Shown here one piece after another: positions 1 through 7,289 of a stretch of 14,471 nucleotides of DNA. Position 1 is the stretch's first letter; every line of letters begins with the position of its first letter. The notes beneath the pieces were generated by a model. The model searched no databases, was not told where the DNA came from, and worked only from the letters and a program-made list of their open reading frames with translations. Source of the DNA: Reyranella sp. (GTDB lineage Bacteria > Pseudomonadota > Alphaproteobacteria > Reyranellales > Reyranellaceae); the NCBI GenBank assembly GCA_021732965.1, contig JAKFVZ010000409.1, forward strand, positions 1 to 14,471, given 5' to 3'. A program made the translations under genes and the position numbers.

Positions 1-57
1 ATCGAGCGGCGTCTCATGACCTGGCAGCCGAAAGCCGGCCAGACGGAGAAGGTTTAG
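1..57 (+). CDS. C-terminal end of an unidentified protein (partial, cut by window start)
   Basis: Reading from base 1, eighteen sense codons run to a TAG at 55-57. Fifteen of the eighteen third positions are G or C, as expected for a real gene in this GC-rich genome. The visible tail contains the residues RRLMTWQPKAGQTEKV. That is too short to place in a family, so no function is given. The gene would be convergent with the crotonase gene that ends at 115. It could also be a chance open frame, since 57 bases is little evidence. Confidence 0.5.
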   Translation: MERRLMTWQPKAGQTEKV

Positions 58-68
58 GTGCTCAAACT

Positions 69-92
69 CCTCTCCCCCTATCGGGGGCGAGG
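69..92. terminator. Short G/C-rich hairpin between convergent genes
   Basis: CCTCTCCCCC (69-78) and GGGGGCGAGG (83-92) pair over nine of ten positions around a four-base TATC loop. The hairpin lies between the stop of the left-edge gene and the stop of the crotonase gene. A bidirectional terminator is the natural reading. No run of T follows on either strand, so it is not a classical intrinsic terminator. It is unlike the REP-type elements elsewhere in the window. Confidence 0.45.
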
Positions 93-114
93 AACATGAA
101 AAGAGGGGGCGGGC

Positions 115-936
115 TTACTTTCCGGTGAACCGCGCCGCGCGCTTCTCGAGATAGTGCGCGACGCCTTCCTTGAAGTCCGAGGTCTGGAACGACAGTTCCA
201 TTTCGTGATTGGCCTGGGTCGTGGCCTCGGCCAGGGTCTGGAACTCGGCCTCCCAGAGCTGCCGCTTCATCACCGCCACCGAGCGCGGCGAGACGGTGTT
301 GGCCAGCAGGGTCGCATAGGCCCGCGCCTCGGCCAGCAGCTTGTCGTCGGGAATGACCCGGTTCACCAACCCCATCGCGAGTGCTTCGGGCGCGCGGAAC
401 TTGCGGGCCGAGCAGAGGAGATCGAGCGCCGTCGGCAGGCCGACCAGTCGGGGCAGGAGCCAGCTCACGCCATGCTCTGCGATCAGGCCGCGCTGGGCGA
501 AGGCGGTCGTGAAGACCGCGGATTCGGCGGCGAAGCGGATATCGGCATAGAGGGGGATCACCATGCCCAACCCGGCCGCAGGGCCGTTGATGGCGGCGAT
601 GATGAATTTCGGAATCGCCGGGAAATACGAATAGTTCATCCTGAATTCGGCCAGCGTGCTGCCGCCCGGCAGGCCTTCCTGGGCCTTGGTCGAACGGTCG
701 GTCGACGCCCCCGAGCCGATCGCCTGCAGGCCGCCCATGTCGGCGCCGGCGCAGAAGCCGCGCCCCGCGCCGGTCAGGATGATGGCCCGCACTTCAGGAT
801 CGGCCCCGGCCGTATGCATGGCGTCCTTGAGGTCGAGATGCATCTGCCGGGTCCAGGCGTTGAGCCTTTCGGGGCGGTTGAGCGTGATCGTGCAGACCCG
901 GTCCGCCACGTCGAAAAGGACGGTCTCATATGCCAT
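115..936 (-). CDS. Enoyl-CoA hydratase/isomerase (crotonase) family protein
   Basis: A 273-residue protein of normal crotonase length. The oxyanion-hole regions are visible as FCAGAD (61-66) and NGPAAGLG (117-124), and the C terminus is the usual ARFTGK. The family acts on acyl-CoA thioesters as hydratases, isomerases or lyases. At the positions matching Glu144 and Glu164 of rat mitochondrial hydratase I do not see glutamates; instead an AEHG segment (153-156) precedes WLLPRLVG. A plain beta-oxidation hydratase is therefore not assured. The ATG at 936 is chosen because GGAGGAG (945-951) sits eight bases before it. A longer frame reaching 1332 would run through the opposite MaoC gene. It is transcribed divergently from that gene, which supports a shared acyl-CoA pathway, though this is inference. 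Confidence 0.9.
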   Translation of the reverse strand: MAYETVLFDVADRVCTITLNRPERLNAWTRQMHLDLKDAMHTAGADPEVRAIILTGAGRGFCAGADMGGLQAIGSGASTDRSTKAQEGLPGGSTLAEFRMNYSYFPAIPKFIIAAINGPAAGLGMVIPLYADIRFAAESAVFTTAFAQRGLIAEHGVSWLLPRLVGLPTALDLLCSARKFRAPEALAMGLVNRVIPDDKLLAEARAYATLLANTVSPRSVAVMKRQLWEAEFQTLAEATTQANHEMELSFQTSDFKEGVAHYLEKRAARFTGK

Positions 937-1086
937 CTGGGGGTCTCCTCCTGTGCATTCTTGTGAGTGGCATGATGGGCAAATCCCCGCGACGATACAA
1001 ATCCGAGGAAGCCGCTGGACGCGTGTAGACATGCGATTCAGCGATAAATTGCAGACATAATGAAATGAATTGAGGCGAGGCGTCGA
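937..1086. promoter_or_regulatory. Divergent intergenic region between crotonase and MaoC genes
   Basis: These 150 bases separate two divergent starts and must hold both promoters. They are visibly richer in A/T than the genes, notably 1035-1070. On the + strand CATAAT (1056-1061) could be a -10 box, but nothing like TTGACA lies 16-18 bases before it. On the - strand a TTGTAT/CATCAT pair with 17-base spacing is weak. I cannot defend a precise promoter. The ribosome sites of both genes lie at the edges of the region. Confidence 0.3.
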
Positions 1087-1554
1087 ATGGCAAAGCGAGA
1101 GTTCTCCCATCCCAGCGAGATGCAGAGGCATGTGGGAGAGGAAATTGGCGTGAGCGACTGGGTCGAGATCACCCAGGAACGCATCAACCTCTTTGCCGAT
1201 GCGACCGGCGACCATCAGTGGATCCATATCGATGTCGAGCGCGCGAAGAAGGACATGCCGGGCGGCAAGACGATCGCCCACGGGTTCCTCACTCTCTCGC
1301 TGATCCCGATGCTCAGCCAGCAGATCTCGCACATCAACAACGTGCGCAACGGCATCAACTACGGCTGCAACAAGGTGCGCTTCACCAGCCCGGTCCAGGC
1401 CGGCTCGAAGGTGCGCGCCCGCGCGAAGCTGATTGCCGCCGATCCGATGGACAAGGGCGGCGTGCGACTGACCAACCAGGTCACCATCGAGATCGAGGGA
1501 CAGGATCGCCCGGCCTGCGTAGCCGAGACCATGTCCATCGTCTACGGCACCTGA
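1087..1554 (+). CDS. MaoC-family dehydratase (hotdog fold), (R)-specific enoyl-CoA hydratase type
   Basis: A 155-residue single-hotdog protein. The hydratase signature is FADATGDHQWIHID (36-49), in which Asp42 and His47 have the D-x4-H spacing of the catalytic pair in PhaJ-type enzymes. The second conserved stretch is TIAHGFLTLSLIP (62-74). The family hydrates trans-2-enoyl-CoA to (R)-3-hydroxyacyl-CoA or runs the reverse reaction; the exact substrate cannot be read from sequence. The ATG at 1087 is preceded by GAGG at 1077-1080 with six-base spacing. It heads a likely + strand operon, since the next gene starts ten bases after its stop. The divergent crotonase gene fits the same acyl-CoA theme. 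Confidence 0.93.
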   Translation: MAKREFSHPSEMQRHVGEEIGVSDWVEITQERINLFADATGDHQWIHIDVERAKKDMPGGKTIAHGFLTLSLIPMLSQQISHINNVRNGINYGCNKVRFTSPVQAGSKVRARAKLIAADPMDKGGVRLTNQVTIEIEGQDRPACVAETMSIVYGT

Positions 1555-1564
1555 GGGCTCGCGT

Positions 1565-2284
1565 TTGCTGACTCGAGAGGATCTTACGTCGGAGCGTATC
1601 GACCAGATCGTGGCCGATGCGCGTGCCGCCGGTTACCACTTCTTCCTGTCCTCGGCCGAGCGCGAAGCGAGCCTCCGGGAGACGATGGTCGACTACGAGC
1701 CCGGGTCCGACGTCTGGGTCTTCGCCTACGGCTCGCTGATGTGGAATCCGGCGCTCGAATATGCCGAGGTGCAATCGGGCAAGGTAGATGGCTGGCGGCG
1801 GTCCTTCTGCTTCTGGACGCCGATGGGCCGCGGCACCCCCGAACTGCCGGGGCTGATGCTGGCGCTGGAAGAGGGTGGCGGATGCGAGGGCATGGCATAC
1901 CGCCTCGCGGCCGAGCATGTGCAGACCGAACTCGGCCTGCTGTGGAACCGCGAGATGCTGGCGGGGCTCTACAAGGCGCGCTGGGTCCCCACCCGGTTGA
2001 AGGACGGCCGTACGGTCTCGGCCATCTCTTTCGTCGTCGATGCGGCGCATTGCCAGTATTGCGGCGACCTGCCGATTGAACGGGCAGCCCATCACATCGC
2101 CTTCGCCGAAGGGCGCCGCGGTGCGTGCCGGGACTACCTGACCAACACAGCCGACCATGCGCGTTCGCTCGGCATACACGATCCCTATATCGAGGACATG
2201 GTCGCCCGCGTCGCGCGCCTTCGCGAGCAGCCGTCGACTGGCTGCGCGCCGGAAAACCTGCCGCTTCACGCGCTGGCCAAGTAG
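1565..2284 (+). CDS. Gamma-glutamylcyclotransferase, ChaC-like
   Basis: A 239-residue protein with the diagnostic substrate loop VFAYGSLMW (52-60) and a likely catalytic Glu130 in LLWNREMLAGLY (125-136), matching the REK-type glutamate of ChaC enzymes. Its length is close to E. coli ChaC. ChaC enzymes cleave glutathione, or gamma-glutamyl peptides, to 5-oxoproline in the cytoplasm. The start is TTG at 1565, with GAGGG (1553-1557) seven bases upstream and overlapping the MaoC stop codon. The next ATG (1685) would remove about 40 residues but leave the fold largely intact, so the start is likely but not certain. The close spacing suggests co-transcription with the MaoC gene, with no evident metabolic link. 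Confidence 0.9.
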   Translation: MLTREDLTSERIDQIVADARAAGYHFFLSSAEREASLRETMVDYEPGSDVWVFAYGSLMWNPALEYAEVQSGKVDGWRRSFCFWTPMGRGTPELPGLMLALEEGGGCEGMAYRLAAEHVQTELGLLWNREMLAGLYKARWVPTRLKDGRTVSAISFVVDAAHCQYCGDLPIERAAHHIAFAEGRRGACRDYLTNTADHARSLGIHDPYIEDMVARVARLREQPSTGCAPENLPLHALAK

Positions 2285-2332
2285 GCATCATCCAAAGGTG
2301 CGGGCTTTCAGTGCCTGTGACATAGTCGCGGC

Positions 2333-3259
2333 GTGTCCGCTCTCGTCGCCCGCTGGCTCGCGCTGCCGCCGAATTTGCGCGGCATCCTCTGGGTCGCCTT
2401 CTCGGGCGTGCTGTTCGCGCTCCTCAACGTCTTCACGCTGATCCCCGCGCAGCATCTCAATCCCTACGTGATGGCGTTCCTGCGCTATTTCTTCGGCGCA
2501 CTTTTCCTGGTGCCGTTCGTGATGCGGCTCGGCCTCTACCGCTCGCTCCACACCAGGCGCCTGCCGCTCCACATCACGCGCGGCGCCATCCACACCACCG
2601 GCATGATGCTGTGGTTCGTGGCGCTGCCGCTCACGACCCTGGCGGAGATCACGGCGCTGGGCTTCACGGGGCCGATCTTCGTCACCATCGGCGCGGCATT
2701 GTTCCTGTCCGAGAAGGTGCGGCTGCGGCGCTGGATGGCCGTCATCGTCGGCTTCATCGGCGCCATGATCATCATCCGGCCGGGCTTCGGCGACATCCAT
2801 CTCGGCGTGATCTGCATCCTGATCTCGACGCCCATCTTCTCGGCCTCGAACCTGATCTCCAAGGCTCTGGCCCGCACCGATTCGTCGATCACCATCGTCA
2901 TCTGGCAGAACATCGTCATCGTGATCTGCGCCCTGCCGGTCGCGCTGTGGTTCTGGCAGACGCCGACCCTGGTCGACATCTTCTGGTTCCTGCTGGCGGG
3001 GGCGGCCGGGACGCTGGGCCATATCTGCCAGCAGCGCGGCTACCAGCTCGCGGACATCACCCTGCTGCAGCCGATCGGCTTCCTGTCGCTGATCTGGAAC
3101 ACGATGCTGGGCTATTTCCTGTTCTTCCAGAAGCCCGACGTCTGGACCTTCGTCGGCGCGGCAGTGATCTTCGCCAGCGCCCTCTACATCTCCCACCGCG
3201 AGGCGGTGCGGCGCGCGCAGATCAAGACGGCGAACGCGAAGGCCAATCCGGAGGCTTGA
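2333..3259 (+). CDS. EamA-domain (DMT superfamily) permease
   Basis: A 308-residue very hydrophobic protein with about ten membrane segments arranged as two EamA repeats. The first repeat includes RYFFGALFLVPFVM (51-64) and the run VTIGAALFLSEKVRLRRW (117-134). The second includes DITLLQPIGFLSLIWNTMLG (241-260). A short charged cytoplasmic tail rich in Lys and Ala follows. Members export or import small metabolites; the substrate is not predictable. The start is GTG at 2333 because it gives the full first helix and the usual family length. No convincing ribosome site is visible. It lies 48 bases after the ChaC-like gene on the same strand and could belong to that operon. Confidence 0.9.
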   Translation: MSALVARWLALPPNLRGILWVAFSGVLFALLNVFTLIPAQHLNPYVMAFLRYFFGALFLVPFVMRLGLYRSLHTRRLPLHITRGAIHTTGMMLWFVALPLTTLAEITALGFTGPIFVTIGAALFLSEKVRLRRWMAVIVGFIGAMIIIRPGFGDIHLGVICILISTPIFSASNLISKALARTDSSITIVIWQNIVIVICALPVALWFWQTPTLVDIFWFLLAGAAGTLGHICQQRGYQLADITLLQPIGFLSLIWNTMLGYFLFFQKPDVWTFVGAAVIFASALYISHREAVRRAQIKTANAKANPEA

Positions 3260-3301
3260 GAGGCGTCGAGGGCCGACACGAGTCTGCTTCTTGTTTCACG
3301 A

Positions 3302-3409
3302 CCTCATCCTGAGGAGCGACCCGCAGGGTCGCGTCTCGAAGGATGGGAACCCGCACCTTGCCCGTTGCCCATCCTTCGAGACGGCGCTTCGCGCCTCCTC
3401 AGGATGAGG
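3302..3409. repeat. REP-like inverted doublet, copy A (108 bp)
   Basis: Two imperfect hairpins lie in inverted orientation with a 20-base spacer (3348-3367). The left unit (3302-3347) has a basal stem CATCCT/AGGATG, a GAG/CTC step with a GA bulge, and a perfect seven-pair tip GCGACCC-GCA-GGGTCGC (3316-3332). The right unit (3368-3409) has the same basal stem and the tip GGCGC-TTC-GCGCC (3383-3395). The halves can also pair with each other through stems of 15 and 16 bp. It lies between the convergent ends of the permease and moaA genes. Copy B is at 13864-13971. It may act as a transcription stop for both genes; no T tract is present. Confidence 0.9.
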
Positions 3410-3448
3410 GCGGTTGTTGATTTTCATGGGGAAGAGAAGCTCGAAAGA

Positions 3449-4441
3449 TCAGCCGCCGGTCACGCTCATGTGGCGCGGCACGGCGGGGCCGCTGTTGCGG
3501 CGATCGATGATGAAGTCGTGGCCCTTGGGCTTGCGGGCGATCGCCTCGGTGATGGCGCGGTCGAGCACGTCGTCGCTCTCCGATGCCCGCAGGGGCGCGC
3601 GCAGGTCGGCGGCATCCTCCTGGCCCAGGCACATGTAGAGCGTGCCGGTGCAGGTGAGCCGCACGCGATTGCAGCTTTCGCAGAAATTGTGGGTGAGCGG
3701 CGTGATGAAGCCCAGCCGTCCGCCAGTCTCCTCGACCTTGAAATAGCGGGCGGGGCCGCCGGTCCGGTAGTCGGTCTCGGTCAGCGTGAAGTGGCGCGCG
3801 ATCTCGGTGCGTGCGAGGGACAGTGGCAGGTACTGGTCGAGCCGCGCCGCGTCGCCGATCTCGCCCATCGGCATGACCTCGATCAGGACCAGGTCCATGC
3901 CGCGGCCGTGGCTCCAGCGGATCATCTCGCCAAATTCGCCGTCGTTGACGCCGCGCAGCGCCACGGCGTTGATCTTGATGGCGAGACCGGCGCGCTGGGC
4001 GGCGTCGAGCCCGCGCATCACCTGGTCGAGATCGCCCCAGCGCGTGAGCTGGCGGAACTTGTCCGGATCCAGCGTGTCCATCGACACGTTCACGCGGCGC
4101 ACGCCGATGTCGGCCAGTTCCTGGGCGTACTTGGCAAGCTGGCTGCCGTTGGTGGTGAGGGTGAGTTCCTCCAGCGCGCCGCTGTCGAGATGCTTGCCGA
4201 GCCCGCGGAACAGCGACATCAGGTTCTTGCGAACCAGCGGCTCGCCGCCCGTCAGGCGCAGCTTCTTCACGCCACGTCGCACGAAGGCGGTGCACAGCCG
4301 CTCCAGTTCCTCGAGCGACAGCACTTCCGCCTTGGGCAGGAAGGTCATGTCCTCGGCCATGCAGTAAACGCAGCGGAAATCGCAGCGGTCCGTCACGGAG
4401 ACACGCAGGTAGGAGATATGGCGGCCGAACGGGTCGATCAT
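3449..4441 (-). CDS. moaA: GTP 3',8-cyclase MoaA (molybdenum cofactor biosynthesis)
   Basis: A 330-residue radical SAM enzyme that, with MoaC, converts GTP to cyclic pyranopterin monophosphate in the first step of molybdenum cofactor synthesis. The N-terminal cluster motif is C20-x3-C24-x2-C27 in SVTDRCDFRCVYCM. The SAM-binding TGGEPL is at 64-69. The second 4Fe-4S site is C254-x2-C257-x13-C271. The protein ends in the conserved Gly-Gly (329-330) needed for activity in this family. The ATG at 4441 gives the standard N terminus; GAAGAG lies only two bases before it, so initiation may be weak. No other mo genes are in the window. It lies 78 bases downstream of the ligase gene and may have its own promoter. 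Confidence 0.97.
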   Translation of the reverse strand: MIDPFGRHISYLRVSVTDRCDFRCVYCMAEDMTFLPKAEVLSLEELERLCTAFVRRGVKKLRLTGGEPLVRKNLMSLFRGLGKHLDSGALEELTLTTNGSQLAKYAQELADIGVRRVNVSMDTLDPDKFRQLTRWGDLDQVMRGLDAAQRAGLAIKINAVALRGVNDGEFGEMIRWSHGRGMDLVLIEVMPMGEIGDAARLDQYLPLSLARTEIARHFTLTETDYRTGGPARYFKVEETGGRLGFITPLTHNFCESCNRVRLTCTGTLYMCLGQEDAADLRAPLRASESDDVLDRAITEAIARKPKGHDFIIDRRNSGPAVPRHMSVTGG

Positions 4442-4467
4442 GGCTCTTCGGTTACAATGTTGCCCGG

Positions 4468-4496
4468 ATAATGGGCATGCGACATTGCCCCTGCAA
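4468..4496 (-). promoter_or_regulatory. Candidate sigma-70-type promoter for moaA
   Basis: Read on the - strand, TTGCAG (4496-4491) and CATTAT (4473-4468) are separated by exactly 17 bases. Each matches four of six consensus positions. Transcription would begin near 4461, about 20 bases before the moaA ATG. The region also contains small dyads: CCCCT-GCA-AGGGG (4488-4500) overlapping the -35 box, and TGCCC/GGGCA (4461-4465 and 4473-4477) around the -10 box. These could be a weak end signal for the ligase transcript or an operator. All of this is pattern matching only. Confidence 0.35.
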
Positions 4497-4519
4497 GGGG
4501 GCGTTTCCCGCCGGACGGC

Positions 4520-6097
4520 TCAGGACAGGAGCCGCAGGAGATTGTCGACCGTATCGGCCTCGGCGGCCGGCTTGTCGGTCCGGATGCGGTTTATGCGCGG
4601 AAAACGCATCGCCACCCCCGATTTGTGCCGGGTCGAGCGGGCGATGCCGTCGAAGGCGATCTCCAGCACCAGCTTCTGCTCGACCTCGCGGACCGGGCCG
4701 TAGCGGTTGGTCGTATGGTCGCGCACCCATTTATCGAGCCAGCGCAGTTCCTCGTCGGTGAAGCCGAAATAGGCCTTGCCGACCGGTGCCAGCTCGCGGC
4801 CTTCCGCACCGTCGCGCCAACAGCCGAAGGTGAAGTCCGAGTAGAACGAGCTGCGCTTACCGTGGCCGCGCTGGGCGTACATCATCACGCAGTCCGCCAG
4901 CATCGGGTCGCGCTTCCACTTGAACCACGGGCCCTTGGGCCGTCCAGCGACGTAGAAACTGTCGCCGCGCTTCAGCATCAGCCCCTCGATGCCGTCGGCC
5001 CGCATCTCCTCGCGCTTGGCGGCAAGCTCGGCCCAGTCGGCGAAGCTGACCAGCGGCGAGAGGTCGAAGCGCGGGCGTTCCTTTTGGGCGATCCAGGCTT
5101 CGAGCCGGGCGCGGCGTTCATCGAAGCCGAGGCCGCGCAGATCCTCGCCCTCCAGCCACAGCACATCGTACAGCCGGACATGGGCGGGATGCTCCTTCAG
5201 CATCTTCGCCGTCACCGTCTTGCGGTTCAGCCGCTGCTGGAGGTCGTTGAACGGCGCGACGGCCGTCTCGCGCCGCACCAGCAGTTCGCCGTCGAACACG
5301 CCCTCGAAGTCGATCGCCTCGATGATGTCGGGAAAGGCGCCGGACACGTCTTCGCCGGCGCGGCTGTAGAGCCGCTTCAGCCCGCCCGAGGCGGCGACCT
5401 GCACGCGGATTCCGTCCCATTTCCATTCGGCGCGGAAATGCGCGGGATCGAGCGCGTCGAGTTCGGCCCGGTCGATCGGGTTGGCCAGCATGGCCGGCAG
5501 GAAGGCCGCACCGGCGTTGCTCTGTGGCCGCGGCGCGCCGTTCAGCAGCCAGTCGAACAGCGGCCGGTAGGGCGCGTCGAGCCCGTGCCAGACCTCTTCG
5601 ACGGCATCGACCGGCTGCTCGCCGATGTTGGCGACCGCCTGCTTGGCCAGCCGCGCCGAGACGCCGACGCGCAGGGCGCCGGTCAGAAGTTTCAGCAGCG
5701 CCCAGCGGCCCGTCGAATCGAGCGCGTCGAGCCAGCGCTTCAGGATCGCCGGCGTCTGCGTCCGCGTGGCGCGCTGCAGCGTTTCGACGACCTCGCCCAG
5801 AGTCGGCGGCGGCCCGGCGGCGGGATCGGTTTCCCAGATCAGCGCCAGCGTCTCGGCCAGATCACCGACATAGTCGTAGGAGAGGGCGAACAGCTCCGCG
5901 CCAATCTTCTCCTGGCCGAAGCCGCGCAGCAGCGCGGGCTTGGCCGACGAAAAATCGAGGCCGCCGGTCAACGCCGCCAACGCCCAGCCGCGATCGGGAT
6001 CCGGCGTCTCGCGCAGATAGGTCTCGATCAGCCGCAGCTTGGCGTTGCGGGCCGGCTGGAAGGAGAGGGAGTCGAGAAGGCGCGCGAAGGCCTGCAC
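4520..6097 (-). CDS. ATP-dependent DNA ligase, ligase-associated damage-response type (TIGR04120-like)
   Basis: A 525-residue ATP-dependent ligase that seals nicks through a lysyl-AMP intermediate. The adenylation motif I is KWDG (226-229) with Lys226 as nucleophile. Motif III is VFDGELL (267-273), motif IV EGLMLKR (371-377) and motif V WFKWKRD (391-397). An N-terminal helical DNA-binding domain fills roughly residues 1-200, and the C-terminal OB region ends in AMRFPRINRIRTDKP (496-510). The start is GTG at 6097, three bases after the exonuclease stop, with a GAGGAAGAGGA purine run inside the exonuclease end as ribosome site. The pair is clearly an operon. The arrangement with a dedicated exonuclease and helicase matches the cluster annotated in many proteobacteria as cisplatin or ligase-associated damage response. 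Confidence 0.95.
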   Translation of the reverse strand: MQAFARLLDSLSFQPARNAKLRLIETYLRETPDPDRGWALAALTGGLDFSSAKPALLRGFGQEKIGAELFALSYDYVGDLAETLALIWETDPAAGPPPTLGEVVETLQRATRTQTPAILKRWLDALDSTGRWALLKLLTGALRVGVSARLAKQAVANIGEQPVDAVEEVWHGLDAPYRPLFDWLLNGAPRPQSNAGAAFLPAMLANPIDRAELDALDPAHFRAEWKWDGIRVQVAASGGLKRLYSRAGEDVSGAFPDIIEAIDFEGVFDGELLVRRETAVAPFNDLQQRLNRKTVTAKMLKEHPAHVRLYDVLWLEGEDLRGLGFDERRARLEAWIAQKERPRFDLSPLVSFADWAELAAKREEMRADGIEGLMLKRGDSFYVAGRPKGPWFKWKRDPMLADCVMMYAQRGHGKRSSFYSDFTFGCWRDGAEGRELAPVGKAYFGFTDEELRWLDKWVRDHTTNRYGPVREVEQKLVLEIAFDGIARSTRHKSGVAMRFPRINRIRTDKPAAEADTVDNLLRLLS

Positions 6098-6100
6098 GGA

Positions 6101-7132
6101 TCAGGAATCCTCTTCCTCGCGGCCGGCTAGGTGCAGCGCCTCGGCATCGATGCCGATCCCGCGCGCATAGTGGACCAGCGCCTCCTCGCGGCCGTGCGTC
6201 ACCCAGACCTTGGGCGCGCCGACGTCCTTCAGGGTCTGCGTGAGTTCGGGCCAGTCGGCATGATCGGAAATGATCAACGGCAGTTCGGCGCCCCGTTGCC
6301 GGGCTCGCGCGCGCACGTTCATCCAGCCCGAGCACACCGCGGCGATCGGTTCGGCGAAGCGCCGCGACCAGCGGTCGGCGATGGCCGAGGGTGGGCAGAG
6401 CACGATGGCGCCCTTGAAGGTTTCGAGGATCGCCTCGGAGACGGGCGCGACGTCGCCGAGATCGACGCCATGCTCCTGGTAGAGCCTGCACAGGGACATG
6501 AGGCCGCCATGCAGCCAGATGCGCTTGTCGTAGCCCGCCTCGCGCAGCAGGCGGATGACCCTCTGGCACTTGCCGAGCGCGTAGACGCCGACCAGATGAG
6601 TGCGCTCGGGAAAGGTGGCGACGGAGCGCAGCAGCTTGCCGATCTCGCCGGCATCGGAGGGATGATGGAACACCGGCAGCGCGAAGGTCGCCTCGGTGAT
6701 GAACACGTCGCACGGTACGGGCTCGAACGGCGGGCAGGTCGGATCGGGCCGGCGCTTGTAGTCGCCCGAAACGACGATGCGCTGGCCCTTGTATGCCAGC
6801 ACTGCCTGCGCCGAACCGAGGATGTGACCGGCCGGTGCGAAGCCGACCTCGACCTCGCCAATCTTTACGCTCTCGCCGTATTTCAACGCCTGCTGCTCGG
6901 TGTCGGGCATGTCCTGGAAGCGGGTGCGCATGATCGCCAGCGTCTCGGGCGTCGCCAGCGCCTTGCGATGCCCCGGCCGCGCATGGTCGCCATGCCCGTG
7001 CGTGATCACCGCGCGCGGCACCGCGAAGGCCGGATCAATGTAGAAATCGCCCGGTTCGCAATAGAGGCCGCGCGGCGTCGGGTAGAGCCACGTACGGGGA
7101 TTCAGGGTTTCGGTTGCCGTACTGATTGCCAT
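6101..7132 (-). CDS. Ligase-associated DNA damage response exonuclease (MBL/beta-CASP-like, TIGR04122-like)
   Basis: A 343-residue metallo-beta-lactamase-fold nuclease. The metal site is seen as THGHGDHAR (44-52: H45, H47, D49, H50), AGHILGSAQ (101-109), SGDYK (122-126), ISDHADW (288-294) and VTHGREEALV (311-320). These match the SNM1/CPSF-like proteins found beside this ligase class, thought to trim DNA ends before sealing. Start is the ATG at 7132. AGGAG lies only two bases upstream, unusually close. The stop is three bases from the ligase GTG, so the two are translated from one message. It is divergent from the unrecognised gene and the helicase, whereas in P. putida the exonuclease, ligase, helicase and MPE genes form one cluster. 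Confidence 0.93.
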   Translation of the reverse strand: MAISTATETLNPRTWLYPTPRGLYCEPGDFYIDPAFAVPRAVITHGHGDHARPGHRKALATPETLAIMRTRFQDMPDTEQQALKYGESVKIGEVEVGFAPAGHILGSAQAVLAYKGQRIVVSGDYKRRPDPTCPPFEPVPCDVFITEATFALPVFHHPSDAGEIGKLLRSVATFPERTHLVGVYALGKCQRVIRLLREAGYDKRIWLHGGLMSLCRLYQEHGVDLGDVAPVSEAILETFKGAIVLCPPSAIADRWSRRFAEPIAAVCSGWMNVRARARQRGAELPLIISDHADWPELTQTLKDVGAPKVWVTHGREEALVHYARGIGIDAEALHLAGREEEDS

Positions 7133-7289
7133 GGCTCCTGATGCATCCTACCCAACAGATATGGGGATTCCGGCCGCCATAGCTAGCTGTCGTTGATCCG
7201 CTAAGATACTCCGAGTACTGCCTATCCAAACTCCCTCGGAACGTCATGAAGAGATGTGACAGACAGACGAAGTTCCATCGGAAATCGAA
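7133..7289. promoter_or_regulatory. Divergent control region of exonuclease and unrecognised gene, with small dyads
   Basis: These 157 bases separate divergent starts and are lower in G/C than the repair genes. A perfect dyad TACTC-C-GAGTA lies at 7207-7217 and an eight-base palindrome AGCTAGCT at 7181-7188; either could be an operator. TTGATC (7193-7198) followed 17 bases later by TACTGC is a very weak + strand promoter candidate that would place the first dyad in the spacer and -10. I looked for the alphaproteobacterial LexA box GTTC-N7-GTTC and its complement and did not find one here. Confidence 0.3.

Noticed and set aside
937..1332. N-terminal extension of the crotonase gene up to 1332
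   Set aside because: The extension runs antisense through the MaoC gene and has no family similarity. A strong ribosome site supports the ATG at 936.
3302..3409. CRISPR array or tRNA-like cloverleaf in the palindromic regions
   Set aside because: There are no regularly spaced direct repeats, and the folds lack any tRNA sequence signature. They are inverted hairpin pairs.
3365..4471. 368-codon open frame on the + strand opposite moaA
   Set aside because: Antisense shadow of MoaA; it also begins inside the REP-like repeat.
4625..6130. 501-codon open frame on the + strand opposite the DNA ligase
   Set aside because: Antisense shadow of a ligase with all nucleotidyltransferase motifs.
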